Positions 34,494-43,290 of a stretch of DNA of 64,000 bases are shown piece by piece. How positions within the stretch are numbered: the stretch's first letter is position 1; the number at the start of each line of letters is the position of its first letter. The translations under genes were made by a program, and so were the position numbers. This DNA comes from a virus, in the IMG/VR virus record IMGVR_UViG_3300033146_004404, positions 126,001 to 190,000 of that record; one strand, 5' to 3'. The notes below the pieces were generated by a model. It saw only the letters and a program-made list of their open reading frames with translations, searched no databases and had not been told where the DNA came from.

Positions 34494-36461
34494 ATGGCTA
34501 ATTTAGAAAATATAATTTTTCAAGAACTAGAAACTGACGATATAAAAGATGCTATGCTCGTAGAAGGGGCATTGTCTTTAACTCCTATGTTGGCTTTCTA
34601 CACACTCAAAAGAAATACAATGAAAACTCTAAGAAAAGTAGAGAAAGAGACTGTCGGAGAAGCTAAGAAAAGAGCTAGAAAACTTAAAGGAAAAGCTTTA
34701 ACTGCAAGAGAGAAAATAAGAGCAAGCCAGGGATCAGCTGGTGGATCGAAAGGCGAAAACACAGTATATAAACTAACTAAAGAACAGATAGAAGTTTTGT
34801 CTAAAGTTTTTGAAAAGCATGGGCCAGAAATAATAAAAGACATAATGAAGTTTAGAAAAGAAGTTCTTGCTCCATATCAAGTAATTAAACGAACAGTTAA
34901 AAACAATAAAATGCTTACTTCTCAAGACACTTTTGGAATGACAAAAGAACAGTTCATCTCATCTCTTGAGTCAGGAAGAAGAAAGATTGAATCAAGAAAC
35001 GACAGAGATTCTAACTTTGAAGATTTTCAAGAAAGAATTGACAAGCAAGATAGAATTATACAAGATCTTGAAACAACAAGAGACGGAATTAGAGAAAAAA
35101 AAGAAATTCCACCAAGGATTTTAGCAAGAATACTTAAAGAGTATGGAGTTGGAAGAAAAGAGTTTGAACAGTTCTCTTTAAGTGATTTAAGCAAGGCATA
35201 CAACAATATCAAGAACGCTGGAGAGGAACTTGGAGAGCTAGGTGGTGATGATGACAACTCATTAGAGAAAGCTGCTGCTATAAATCAAAAAGTAAAAGAA
35301 ATAGTAGATTACAGGAAAGGTAGAGTTGCTAAAAGTGATGCGAAGAAAAGATATGAAAAAAACAAAGCTATAAGACAAGGCAAGGAATTAAATGCAGACG
35401 ACGATGGAGAAGTAAATGAATCATTAATTCTTGAATATAAAATTGACTTAACTAAGAATAAAAATTTTAGCCTTGCTGGCGGTGGTTTCAATAGTGCTCT
35501 TGGGTTATATTTTCTTAGAAAGAGCATAATAGCTGAGCTTAAGCCTGAAAGACCTGATTCTGTATATAGAGAAACTTACTTTAAAATAATCGACGAACTA
35601 ATAAAATCAACTAAAGAAAAAAAAATAGAGCTTTCAACAAAACAAGTTAAAAGTAAAGCAAGTATAGAATTTAATGAAAAAGAAAGAAAAATCTGGGAAT
35701 TAAAACCTGGAATTAAATATCAGTCTGGAAAAATTGGCGATTATATTCAAAAACTTAAAGAAGAAGATTTTTTTAACCCTGAGTATATTCATAAGTCACC
35801 TGCGTTGTTAAAAGCAGAAAAGTCAATTGAAGCAGGAATTAAAAGATTTGAAAGATCTCTTAAGAGAAAGATAGGTGATGAAGACTTTAAAGAACTTAAA
35901 AAATATAGATTAATAAATGATCTCATTGTAGTTAGTGATTTAAAATCACCAGATAAACTTTTCAAGTCGCCTGACGAAATTAGAAAAATGAGTATTGAAA
36001 AGAAAGCTGATGCATTTCTTTCAGATGAAAATTTCGAAAGAAGAATTAAGGAAATTCTTAGAGCTGAATATGATTCAATAAGAGAATTAAATAGTGCTAG
36101 AAGAAAAGCTGTTGAGCTGTTTGAAATTAAGAGAAGTCAGGACGATGGAGACATTGCTGATAAGTTTGAGGAAGTTCTTACTAAAATAAAGAAGAGAAAG
36201 GAACTTAAACCTAATAAGGTTGACAAGGGCGATGTTAACGTTGCCGATGCGGACAAAAAGATAGATATTGATGATATAGAAAAGTTGCTTGTTACGTTAA
36301 ATAAAAAAGATTATGGCAACGAAGACAATAATTATAACACAGATAATGATAGACTGAGATTGATGATCGATAAGTTTAAGAGTCAGAATGAAAAAGCTGA
36401 TGAAGAGCTTGAAGATCTTTCATTCTTACTTAATAATTTTAAGACTAAGGCGCTTAGTTAG
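34494..36461 (+). CDS. Large helical protein, probable internal head protein
   Basis: A 655-residue, highly charged, helical protein (Lys, Glu, Arg, Asp) with no recognised fold. The N-terminus MANLENIIFQELETDD...AMLVE before GALS gives a prohead-type processing site (LVE-G) at residue 24, but lacks the N-S-G leader block. Another VNESLILE segment sits near residue 308. Coiled coil is likely throughout 60-300 and 450-560. It is behind a late motif, not an early promoter, so a virion rather than replication role is likely. It precedes the 255-residue gene by eight bases. A scaffold or packaged protein would both fit. Confidence 0.55.
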   Translation: MANLENIIFQELETDDIKDAMLVEGALSLTPMLAFYTLKRNTMKTLRKVEKETVGEAKKRARKLKGKALTAREKIRASQGSAGGSKGENTVYKLTKEQIEVLSKVFEKHGPEIIKDIMKFRKEVLAPYQVIKRTVKNNKMLTSQDTFGMTKEQFISSLESGRRKIESRNDRDSNFEDFQERIDKQDRIIQDLETTRDGIREKKEIPPRILARILKEYGVGRKEFEQFSLSDLSKAYNNIKNAGEELGELGGDDDNSLEKAAAINQKVKEIVDYRKGRVAKSDAKKRYEKNKAIRQGKELNADDDGEVNESLILEYKIDLTKNKNFSLAGGGFNSALGLYFLRKSIIAELKPERPDSVYRETYFKIIDELIKSTKEKKIELSTKQVKSKASIEFNEKERKIWELKPGIKYQSGKIGDYIQKLKEEDFFNPEYIHKSPALLKAEKSIEAGIKRFERSLKRKIGDEDFKELKKYRLINDLIVVSDLKSPDKLFKSPDEIRKMSIEKKADAFLSDENFERRIKEILRAEYDSIRELNSARRKAVELFEIKRSQDDGDIADKFEEVLTKIKKRKELKPNKVDKGDVNVADADKKIDIDDIEKLLVTLNKKDYGNEDNNYNTDNDRLRLMIDKFKSQNEKADEELEDLSFLLNNFKTKALS

Positions 36462-36469
36462 GAGAGTAT

Positions 36470-37237
36470 ATGGCTTTTGTAAATGGCTTCTGGCAAGAAG
36501 AGACAATATTTGAAAAGAAGAAAACTGAAGAGAAGATAAAACTAAGACCATCTCAGGTAAACTTACAATTCCTCTCTGGAAGGCCAGCTAAGGGAACTTA
36601 TATTGTAAGCCATTCAGTTATAATTCAATCTATAGGAGCAGAACCTATTCAGTTAAGAGGTTTGAATAAAAAAGTTTATGAAGATTGCTTAATAAAGAGT
36701 ACTAAGCGGCTAGATCAGAAATACATGAAATTAACTAAGTACACAACAACAAAAGCTACGTTTGAGTTCGATGTTAATAAATGGTTAAAAGATTCTTTAT
36801 ATAATGTCAAACCAAGCAATAGAGTGTCTAGGTTTGAGCAGGTATTCAAGTTGAAAGTATCTCCACCAGAAATGATATCTTATTCAGTATCTAAGATTCA
36901 TTTTGATAAATTTATACTTAATAAATTTATGAACTATATGGATAAAAACAGAAAGAGCAAAGTTTGGTTTAAGAATTTTCTGTCTAATAAAATGTTTTCC
37001 AAAAAAAGCAGAATAATCTCACTTATGTTTGACTATGAATATAATTGGCAAGAAAATAAATTTCTTGCCAAACTTAAACCCTTATATATAATGGGTTTAT
37101 TATTTGCGGTAGGAAATACAGCGAATAAACTAAGAGGAAAAAGTTATATTAAATTTAATTTTGACAGTAAAGTTAGAAGAAAGGTAGCGAGCTACAATAA
37201 CGGATTTAACGGCTTTAAAAATAAGCGTTATTTTTGA
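36470..37237 (+). CDS. Hypothetical basic protein
   Basis: A 255-residue protein, not recognised. It begins MAFVNGFWQEETIFEKKK, has beta-like segments in the first 130 residues and a Lys/Phe/Asn-rich second half (LNKFMNYMDKNRKSKVWFKN). One moderately hydrophobic stretch (PLYIMGLLFAVG, about 202-214) may be a buried helix. It shares the late transcription unit with the upstream 655-residue protein (ribosome site GGAG, seven bases from ATG), so a virion-related role is plausible. The next early promoter begins right at its stop codon. Confidence 0.5.
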   Translation: MAFVNGFWQEETIFEKKKTEEKIKLRPSQVNLQFLSGRPAKGTYIVSHSVIIQSIGAEPIQLRGLNKKVYEDCLIKSTKRLDQKYMKLTKYTTTKATFEFDVNKWLKDSLYNVKPSNRVSRFEQVFKLKVSPPEMISYSVSKIHFDKFILNKFMNYMDKNRKSKVWFKNFLSNKMFSKKSRIISLMFDYEYNWQENKFLAKLKPLYIMGLLFAVGNTANKLRGKSYIKFNFDSKVRRKVASYNNGFNGFKNKRYF

Positions 37238-37238
37238 C

Positions 37239-37267
37239 TTGACTAAAAAAGAATAATTTGGTATAAT
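37239..37267 (+). promoter_or_regulatory. Early promoter for the small heat-shock gene
   Basis: TTGACT 37239-37244, 17-base spacer, TATAAT 37262-37267. The spacer matches the family with small changes. The leader that follows has a small CCTC-GTAT-GAGG hairpin. Confidence 0.8.
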
Positions 37268-37329
37268 AAAATATATTTGCCTCGTATGAGGGAATAAAAA
37301 AAACAATAAATGCTTAAAAGAGGTTTATT

Positions 37330-37755
37330 ATGACAAAGAGAAGTTACGATTTACAAGACATGTTCGATGATATTTTTATGGACATAGCTCCAGCACTAGG
37401 TGCAACATGCATCTACCCAGCACAAAGTTTCCCGCCATTAGATGTTATTTTAGACGAGAAGACAAAAGATCTTCTTTTTAGATTCGCCATAGCTGGATAC
37501 AGCAAAGACGAAGTTGATGTTTCATTTACTGAAAACATCATGACTCTATCTATTGAGCCAAAGAAAAAAGAAAGTGAAAGAAGTTTAAAGTTCCTTAAGA
37601 AAGGAATTAAAACATCTTCAGTAAAAGCAAAGTATGAAGTTCCAGTAACGAAATACAGAGTAGATTCAACTACAGCAAAAGTTGAGAATGGAATATTAGA
37701 AATTTTCATTCCTGCACTTGAAGAAATTAAACCAAAAAGTATTAAGATAGAATAA
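37330..37755 (+). CDS. Small heat-shock protein (Hsp20/IbpA-like)
   Basis: A 141-residue protein with an alpha-crystallin domain at about 36-135: FPPLDVILDEKTKDLLFRFA, GYSKDEVDVSFTENIMTLSI, and the late VENGILEIFIPAL with the I-x-I-type C-terminal element SIKIE. Hsp20 proteins hold unfolding polypeptides without ATP. Several T4-like phages carry one, where it may assist tail or head assembly. It is a single-gene early unit, with AGAGG before the ATG and a bidirectional terminator after it, directly facing the tail tube gene. Confidence 0.85.
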   Translation: MTKRSYDLQDMFDDIFMDIAPALGATCIYPAQSFPPLDVILDEKTKDLLFRFAIAGYSKDEVDVSFTENIMTLSIEPKKKESERSLKFLKKGIKTSSVKAKYEVPVTKYRVDSTTAKVENGILEIFIPALEEIKPKSIKIE

Positions 37756-37777
37756 GCTGCGGGTAAAGCCGTTAAAT

Positions 37778-37808
37778 AAAAAAAGGCATCCAATTGGATG
37801 CCTTTTTT
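37778..37808. terminator. Bidirectional terminator between Hsp20 and tail tube genes
   Basis: AAAAAGGCATCC-AATT-GGATGCCTTTTTT. Same CC-AATT-GG centre as the terminators at 24116 and 43261. Confidence 0.92.
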
Positions 37809-37822
37809 GTTGGTTGAGTGAT

Positions 37823-38362
37823 TTAGAATACTGGTGTAGTATCGTCATCATTTCCTTTAAGTGCGTAATCGTATTTAAATGTAGCAGTACATTCAGATAT
37901 TCCATCGTCGTCGTAAGAAAGTCCTTCACCCCAAGTTATAGCTGTAGGCCATAAGTAATAAATGTTCCAAAGTCTTACGATTCCACCTGCTGGGTCTAAC
38001 TGTCCCATTGTTGCAGAAGTGCTGTACTGTGATTTGAAATACATCTGTCCAGTAATTGGGTTATAAATACTCTGCGACCAATCGTAAAGGATCTGTCCAG
38101 CAGAATTTCCACCTGCGATGTAATCATAAAAAGAACATGCAAGGTCGTTGTACGTTGGTTTTCCGGCAGTCCAGAATCTTTCGTTCAATCTCTGCTGTTC
38201 AGTTGCATTAAATGTAATACTTGGAATTGTTGCTGTGTGCATTGCAAAGCCAAGTTCTGCTGCGTCTCCACCACCTGGAACGGCTGCGAGTTGCATAACG
38301 AATCTGTTTTTCTTTATAGATTCTAATCCTGAGCTTCTACTTGTTGTTAATGATATAGCCAT
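37823..38362 (-). CDS. Tail tube protein, T4 gp19-like
   Basis: A 179-residue protein. It contains RFVMQLAAVPGG, MHTATIPSITFNATEQQRLN, ERFWTAGKPTYNDLACSFYD, then IYNPITGQMYFKSQY and GIVRLWNIYYLWPTAITWGE, the pattern of myovirus tail tube proteins: conserved loop with N-E-R-F-W, Y.D..C.FYD and the strongly conserved final strands. It stacks as hexameric rings inside the sheath. Unusually it is alone on the minus strand, flanked by plus-strand genes and a strong terminator, away from the sheath gene, which is not in this window. AGGAG precedes the ATG. Confidence 0.88.
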   Translation of the reverse strand: MAISLTTSRSSGLESIKKNRFVMQLAAVPGGGDAAELGFAMHTATIPSITFNATEQQRLNERFWTAGKPTYNDLACSFYDYIAGGNSAGQILYDWSQSIYNPITGQMYFKSQYSTSATMGQLDPAGGIVRLWNIYYLWPTAITWGEGLSYDDDGISECTATFKYDYALKGNDDDTTPVF

Positions 38363-38460
38363 TAATTTTCTCCTAATTGTAGTTGTTATTGTAATCTTAA
38401 CTTACCACGTAAATAAGATAGTTGTATAAAAAGTTATCAAAGAAAATTCATTGAGGATAT

Positions 38461-39051
38461 ATGAACAGAAAAGAATATCAAAAAAAGTATAGAGAGCTTA
38501 ATAAAGAAGAAATTACTGAGTATAAGAAGGTTTGGTATAATGAAAATTCCGCTGCTATTCTAAAAAAAAGTGCTGAATATTACCAGAGTAATAAAGAGAA
38601 AATAAAGGAGAAGAATAAAAAGCGAAAGAAGCTGAAAGAAAACCTTGATTCTAATTACAAAACAAAAGTTAATGTAGCTACTTCTATAATGACAGGGATA
38701 GCAAATCAGGAATTTAGCGATAAGCTTAGTAGGTTTCTTGGTTATTCTTTCTTAGACTTAAAAAAGTATTTAGAGGATCTGTTCGCTGAAGATATGACTT
38801 GGAAAAACTTTAGTGTAAGTCAAGTAAAGGATGGATCATGGCATATTCATAATCATATTCCAACTTATATATATAATTTTTATGATGAAAGTGACATAAA
38901 AAAATGTTGGAGTTTAGAGAACTTATCTCCTATGTGGAATAAGTATGCTAACAATACATTAAATTGGGAAATAATTAACGATATGGGCTTGTCAGAACTG
39001 TTACCGGAGATAGTCCTTGTTGAAGACATAATAGGTGATATAAAGAAATGA
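38461..39051 (+). CDS. HNH-endonuclease-like protein with altered active-site motif
   Basis: A 196-residue protein. The N-terminal 65 residues are a basic linker with Y-K-K-Y/Y-R-N-N type repeats, as in other phage HNH proteins. The C-terminal part keeps the family frame LGYSFLDLKKYLEDLF, MTWKNF, WHIHNHIP, DIKKCWSLENLSPMWN. Family members normally read WHIDHIIP, so the Asp-His pair is changed to His-Asn and a His lies one position later. It may be an inactive or altered nuclease or may act only as a DNA binder. It overlaps the next gene by four bases (ATGA). Position between tail tube and SbcD genes looks like an intron-less insertion. Confidence 0.6.
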   Translation: MNRKEYQKKYRELNKEEITEYKKVWYNENSAAILKKSAEYYQSNKEKIKEKNKKRKKLKENLDSNYKTKVNVATSIMTGIANQEFSDKLSRFLGYSFLDLKKYLEDLFAEDMTWKNFSVSQVKDGSWHIHNHIPTYIYNFYDESDIKKCWSLENLSPMWNKYANNTLNWEIINDMGLSELLPEIVLVEDIIGDIKK

Positions 39052-39332
39052 AGTTTAATACTATGGTTAAAAAGTTTGTATATTTTCTTGAGAATAAAAG
39101 GGAATATAGTGAGAAGTATGCTTCTATGATAATGGAAGAATCTACAGCGTGGAATAAGGAAGAAGTTTTAAAAGATTTGGTTAAACAAGTTGGTATTTTT
39201 GTGGAGTATGAAGAAGTGAAAGATTCTAAGGTTGATTTTAATTATCTTCCATTCTGCGAGAAGTTCAAACAAAGAGAGCTAAAAGTCTTGACAAAAAAAG
39301 AACAATATGGTATAATTACATATGATAAATAA
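39048..39332 (+). CDS. Hypothetical protein
   Basis: A 94-residue protein of mixed charge, predicted mainly helical, not recognised. Its start overlaps the HNH-like gene's stop (ATGA), indicating coupling. Its last 15 codons run through an early promoter: the residues LTKKEQYGIITYDK are simply the translation of the promoter consensus. This suggests the promoter was placed over a pre-existing end, or the frame was extended when the promoter arrived. Confidence 0.5.
   Translation: MKFNTMVKKFVYFLENKREYSEKYASMIMEESTAWNKEEVLKDLVKQVGIFVEYEEVKDSKVDFNYLPFCEKFKQRELKVLTKKEQYGIITYDK
39288..39316 (+). promoter_or_regulatory. Early promoter for the SbcD/SbcC operon
   Basis: TTGACA 39288-39293, 17-base spacer, TATAAT 39311-39316, extended TGG. 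Predicted start near 39323 coincides with the ATG at 39322. Confidence 0.85.
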
Positions 39333-39522
39333 AGAATACGTTGAAAAGAAAAAAGAGCTAGACGACCTTGCAGAAGTAATCACTGCAGCAAAAAAAATAG
39401 GTGAATTGAAAAAAATAATTAGTGAAGAAGAAAAACTGGGATCTCTTAAAATGAATACAAAAAAAATAATAGAAGCTCAAAATAAAATGGCTACTGTTTT
39501 ACGAGAGGTGACAGATGAGTAA
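39322..39522 (+). CDS. Small helical protein, apparently from a leaderless transcript
   Basis: A 66-residue charged, helical protein (MINKEYVEKKKELDDLAE), probably a coiled coil; not recognised. The ATG lies at or within one base of the predicted transcription start and has no ribosome site. It overlaps the SbcD gene by eight bases, so it heads the SbcD/SbcC early operon and may serve mainly to bring ribosomes to sbcD. Confidence 0.6.
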   Translation: MINKEYVEKKKELDDLAEVITAAKKIGELKKIISEEEKLGSLKMNTKKIIEAQNKMATVLREVTDE

Positions 39523-40498
39523 AATATTAATCACTTCAGATTGGCATATTCAATCTGGGATTTATACAAGCATTGGGATGGACTATATTGATTATCTCTC
39601 AACGTTTTGTACAGAAAATGGCATAGAGGATATTTTTATTGCTGGCGATATATTTGAGAAATCAAGTAAGATCAGTAATGATGCATTTATTCCACTATTC
39701 TTTAAATTCATGGAGCTTAAAAAGAAAGGCTTCAAAATAACCATAGTACTTGGAAACCATGACATCTATTCAGTCGATAACGATAGCTTGGTAGAGACGT
39801 TCGCTGTGTTTGGAAAAGTATTTAAAGAAGTTGGACAAATAGAATTAGGTGGAAGAAAAATTGATTTACTTCCTTATACAAAAGATCCAAACAATATTCC
39901 TCCAATGGGAGATGTATTAATCACACATCTAAGTATTGCAGATTTTGCATTTGATAATAAATATCATGTAAGTGAAAAAGCTGGATTCTCAAGAAAACTC
40001 TTCGAGGATTATGACAAGGTATTTACAGGACATTTCCACAGACCGCAAAGCAAAGACAATATTATTTATATGGGATCTCCATATCAAATGAACTTTGGAG
40101 AAATAGATCAGCAGAAAGGATTTATTGTTTTTGATCTGGAAACAAATGAATATGAAAGACATATGTATACTGGTGCTCCAACATACAAAAGGATAAAAAG
40201 CAAAGACTATAATAAAGTTGATGTAAATAATTGTTTCGTTCAGGTTGAAATTGAAGAGAAGCTAGATAGTTACGTTCAGCTCAAACACATACTTTATGAA
40301 AAAGGAGCTATTGAAGTATCTCCCGTATTTATAGAAAATGCTGATGCAGCGGCAAAAATAAATAATGATTCAAAAATTGATGTCAATAATTCTGTTCCTG
40401 ACATGATTAAAGAGTACATAAATGACAGTATTGAAATTGAAGGTATTAAAGCAGATAAGCTTATTAAGATTTTTGATAAGCTTCTAGGGGAGATGTAG
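39515..40498 (+). CDS. sbcD: SbcD/Mre11-like nuclease, T4 gp47
   Basis: A 327-residue calcineurin-like phosphoesterase with all motifs: SDWH (D9, H11), AGDIFE (D45), GNHD (80-83), LITHLS (H138) and TGHFHRP (H173, H175). With SbcC it forms the Mre11-Rad50-type complex that opens and resects DNA ends; in T4 gp46/gp47 it resects ends for recombination-dependent replication and host DNA breakdown. The C-terminal 110 residues probably bind SbcC. It overlaps the small upstream gene and is followed by a 53-codon gene and then sbcC. Confidence 0.9.
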   Translation: MSKILITSDWHIQSGIYTSIGMDYIDYLSTFCTENGIEDIFIAGDIFEKSSKISNDAFIPLFFKFMELKKKGFKITIVLGNHDIYSVDNDSLVETFAVFGKVFKEVGQIELGGRKIDLLPYTKDPNNIPPMGDVLITHLSIADFAFDNKYHVSEKAGFSRKLFEDYDKVFTGHFHRPQSKDNIIYMGSPYQMNFGEIDQQKGFIVFDLETNEYERHMYTGAPTYKRIKSKDYNKVDVNNCFVQVEIEEKLDSYVQLKHILYEKGAIEVSPVFIENADAAAKINNDSKIDVNNSVPDMIKEYINDSIEIEGIKADKLIKIFDKLLGEM

Positions 40499-40659
40499 TG
40501 AAAACAGTAAAAGGAAGAGTTAAAGCATTACCGACTTTATTTAAATATTACTTAGATGATATGATCTTTATTTCTTTGACTAATGAAAAAATATCTGTGT
40601 TTCATGATGGATCAATAAAGAGAACTATCAGTTCAAAAACAAAAGGAGCTAGAAAATAA
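40498..40659 (+). CDS. Small basic protein between sbcD and sbcC
   Basis: A 53-residue frame starting GTG inside the sbcD stop (TAGTG) and ending TAA one base before the sbcC ATG (TAAATG). The product begins MKTVKGRVKALPTLFKYY and is basic, with alternating strands (KISVFHDGSIKRTI). T4 also has small genes between 46 and 47. The tight coupling on both sides and AGGGGAG before the GTG support a real gene. No family recognised. Confidence 0.65.
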   Translation: MKTVKGRVKALPTLFKYYLDDMIFISLTNEKISVFHDGSIKRTISSKTKGARK

Positions 40660-42834
40660 ATGAATTTACAGGCAGTAAAATTTAAAAATTTTAAAAGCTA
40701 TCCTGATGTTGAGACTGTAGTAGACTTAAGCTTCGACGGAATAAAACTTTTACTTGGCCCAAACGGTGCAGGTAAATCTACATTCTTCGATGCTATAGTC
40801 TGGGCCATCTATGGAAAAAACAAAGATGGTGTTGACGGAGTCATCAACAGAAAGACTAAGAAGAATTGTAAGGTTGAGGTATGCTTTAAAATATCAAATA
40901 GCAATTACTCAATTATTAGATATAGAAAGCATGACACAAATGGAAATAAACTATTATTTTTCAAGAATAATAAAAACATCTCACAGAGAACAACAGGAGC
41001 AACGCAGGAGTTAATAGACAATACAATTCAGATATCGTACAACACAATGATATCTTCAATAGTACTGTCATCTGAGTTGTATACTTCTTTTCTTAGATCT
41101 TCAAGATCAGATAGGCTAAAAACGATTGAATCTATTCTATCACTTAGATCTATAACAGATTACTATACGAAGTTAAGAAAGTTGAAAGGGCCTATTGACG
41201 AAAAAGTAACTGACGTTGAAAATGAAAAGAGAAAAGCAGAAGTCTCAATATCAACACTACAGGAAAGCGTTGAAGAATATAAAAGTAATACTAAAGAACT
41301 ATTATTAGGATTAAAAGCAAAGAAAGAAAAGCTTCAAGAGGATGTTTTTGATTTAACAAAGAAAATTGCTGAGTATGATAAGATTGATGTTGATAAAGAA
41401 ATAACTGCAAGAAAAACTTATGAATTAATAACAGAGAAAAATAATAAACTTAAAATAAGAAAAATAGAAGAAGGAGCAAGCAAACAAAACATTACAGACT
41501 TAACGAATCAGTATAACGATATTCTTGACGAGATTAAAAAGCTTGAAGAAATTGATATTCAAACTAACTTAGAAGAGAATAGAAAATACGAAGAAGAAAC
41601 AAAAACTAACGAAAAGATAAAAGCAGCTGTAAATAAACTACTCTTACTTAAAGTTGAAACTAGCGAAACTAAGAAATCAATAGCAGAAAAGAAAAGACAA
41701 AAAAATAAAATAGATGACGAGATTGAGTTAACTTCAGCAAATATTGATGTTTGTCCAGTATGTGGTTCTGTGGGGCAAGAAGAAAAAATAAAAGAGTTTA
41801 TAAAGGTGAAGCAGGCAAGCTCAGATAGTCTTAGCTCTACAATTACTGAGCTTGCTGAAGCAACAGTCAAGATAGATAAAAAAAATGAAGACATTGACGC
41901 TGCTATATTAAAAATAAAGAAGAAGATCGTACAGGTGTTTACTCCAAAATATGAAGAAGATTATCTTATTGAGTTAGATGATACAATAAAGGTTAAGAAG
42001 CATAAGAGCCTCATGTTAAACAAAGATATTATAAATGGAGAAAATAACAATAGAGAAATAAATAAAAGAGTTGAAGGTATAGATGCCGAGATAAAGAATA
42101 ATTCAGAAGGGATCGAAGAGCCTTCTTATCACATGGTATTCTTAAAAGATTTGAAAGAAAGAATTGAAATAATAAAAGACGAAGCAGAAGAGAAAAGAAT
42201 GGAAATTGAGAAGATTGATGTAGAGGCAAGATCTTCATATAATAAAGAATATATAGATACTATCGCAGTTAATATAGAAGCACTTAAGAAAGAACTTACT
42301 AAGATCAAAAAGAAGCATAATAAAGCAGTTGATGATCAGAACCATTATGAAGCTTTACTTACAATCTTTTCTAATAAAGAATCAGGTTTTAAAAAGTTCT
42401 TCATAAATAAAATGATAGGTGTGTTTAACGATAGAGTTAATTTCTACTTGCCATTCTTTTTTGACGAGCAGATAGACATACAATTTGATAAAGAGCTTCT
42501 GGATAAAATAATTGTTGACGGAGAGGAGGTTAGTTTTACTTCATTCAGTTCAGGACAGAAGACACGGTTTGACTTAGCTGTATCGTTCTCTTTGTTTATG
42601 ATGGTTAAAACATTCTTTCCTTCAACAATTAATCTTCTAGTATTTGATGAGATATTAGACATGAACCTTGATAAAAAAGGTTTTAACTCTGTTAAAGAAA
42701 TCATTGACAACTTAGGTGAGAACAATACAGTGTTTGTTGTTTCACATCAGGATTACTTAAAAGAGAAATTTCAACATAGTATAAAAATTGGAATGGACCA
42801 TAATAAATTTAGCTACATAGTTGGAGAAGATTAA
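40660..42834 (+). CDS. sbcC: SbcC/Rad50-like ATPase, T4 gp46
   Basis: A 724-residue SMC-type protein. Walker A is GPNGAGKST (33-41); a long coiled coil runs from about 170 to 610, broken by the zinc hook CPVC at about 365; the signature SSGQK lies near 630 and Walker B LLVFDEILD near 660. The start FKNFKSYPD is typical. It pairs with SbcD to tether and resect DNA ends. The coil is shorter than in cellular Rad50 and similar to T4 gp46. The ribosome site AAAGGAG lies inside the preceding small gene. Confidence 0.92.
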   Translation: MNLQAVKFKNFKSYPDVETVVDLSFDGIKLLLGPNGAGKSTFFDAIVWAIYGKNKDGVDGVINRKTKKNCKVEVCFKISNSNYSIIRYRKHDTNGNKLLFFKNNKNISQRTTGATQELIDNTIQISYNTMISSIVLSSELYTSFLRSSRSDRLKTIESILSLRSITDYYTKLRKLKGPIDEKVTDVENEKRKAEVSISTLQESVEEYKSNTKELLLGLKAKKEKLQEDVFDLTKKIAEYDKIDVDKEITARKTYELITEKNNKLKIRKIEEGASKQNITDLTNQYNDILDEIKKLEEIDIQTNLEENRKYEEETKTNEKIKAAVNKLLLLKVETSETKKSIAEKKRQKNKIDDEIELTSANIDVCPVCGSVGQEEKIKEFIKVKQASSDSLSSTITELAEATVKIDKKNEDIDAAILKIKKKIVQVFTPKYEEDYLIELDDTIKVKKHKSLMLNKDIINGENNNREINKRVEGIDAEIKNNSEGIEEPSYHMVFLKDLKERIEIIKDEAEEKRMEIEKIDVEARSSYNKEYIDTIAVNIEALKKELTKIKKKHNKAVDDQNHYEALLTIFSNKESGFKKFFINKMIGVFNDRVNFYLPFFFDEQIDIQFDKELLDKIIVDGEEVSFTSFSSGQKTRFDLAVSFSLFMMVKTFFPSTINLLVFDEILDMNLDKKGFNSVKEIIDNLGENNTVFVVSHQDYLKEKFQHSIKIGMDHNKFSYIVGED

Positions 42835-43262
42835 TGGAAATAGGTAAAGAAATCGAGGCTATTTTATCAGAGATTAAGTTTAAACATGACATTGTTGATA
42901 AAGTAAAGAAAACTTTTGGGCTTGCCTATTTGAAAGACGGAGTCATCATAAAAATTTTATATAATTTTGAATTGATTGCTGAATTGTGGAGTCTATATAC
43001 TACAGCTACAGCAATTGGTGATAAAAGCATGGTGTCAACAATACTTACAGAAAATACTTCTGGAGGTATTGTTGACACCGGTGACACAATGATTAACATT
43101 AAAGATGTTAGTGCGATGGTGCCTGTTTATCGCTTCAGGAATGACACTCAAGAAGCTAGAGAAGAAATGAGTGCTAGGATGGGAGAAATGGAACTCTATT
43201 TATTTGGTTCTAATGCTTTCGACGACAATGATGAAGATGAAGACGACTACGACGACTATTAA
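42834..43262 (+). CDS. Hypothetical protein with acidic tail
   Basis: A 142-residue protein, not recognised. Its body is helical, with a beta segment around TGDTMINIKDVSAMVPVY, and the last 16 residues are almost all Asp/Glu/Tyr (DDNDEDEDDYDDY). Acidic tails of this sort are common in proteins that mimic DNA or bind SSB-like partners. It overlaps sbcC by one base (TAATG), closing the recombination operon before a strong terminator. Confidence 0.55.
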   Translation: MEIGKEIEAILSEIKFKHDIVDKVKKTFGLAYLKDGVIIKILYNFELIAELWSLYTTATAIGDKSMVSTILTENTSGGIVDTGDTMINIKDVSAMVPVYRFRNDTQEAREEMSARMGEMELYLFGSNAFDDNDEDEDDYDDY

Positions 43263-43290
43263 AAAAGGCAACCAATTGGTTGCCTTTTTT
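43261..43290. terminator. Bidirectional terminator between convergent genes
   Basis: AAAAAAGGCAACC-AATT-GGTTGCCTTTTTT, ending inside the stop codon of the convergent gene at 43289. Same CC-AATT-GG centre as two other convergent terminators. Confidence 0.92.
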
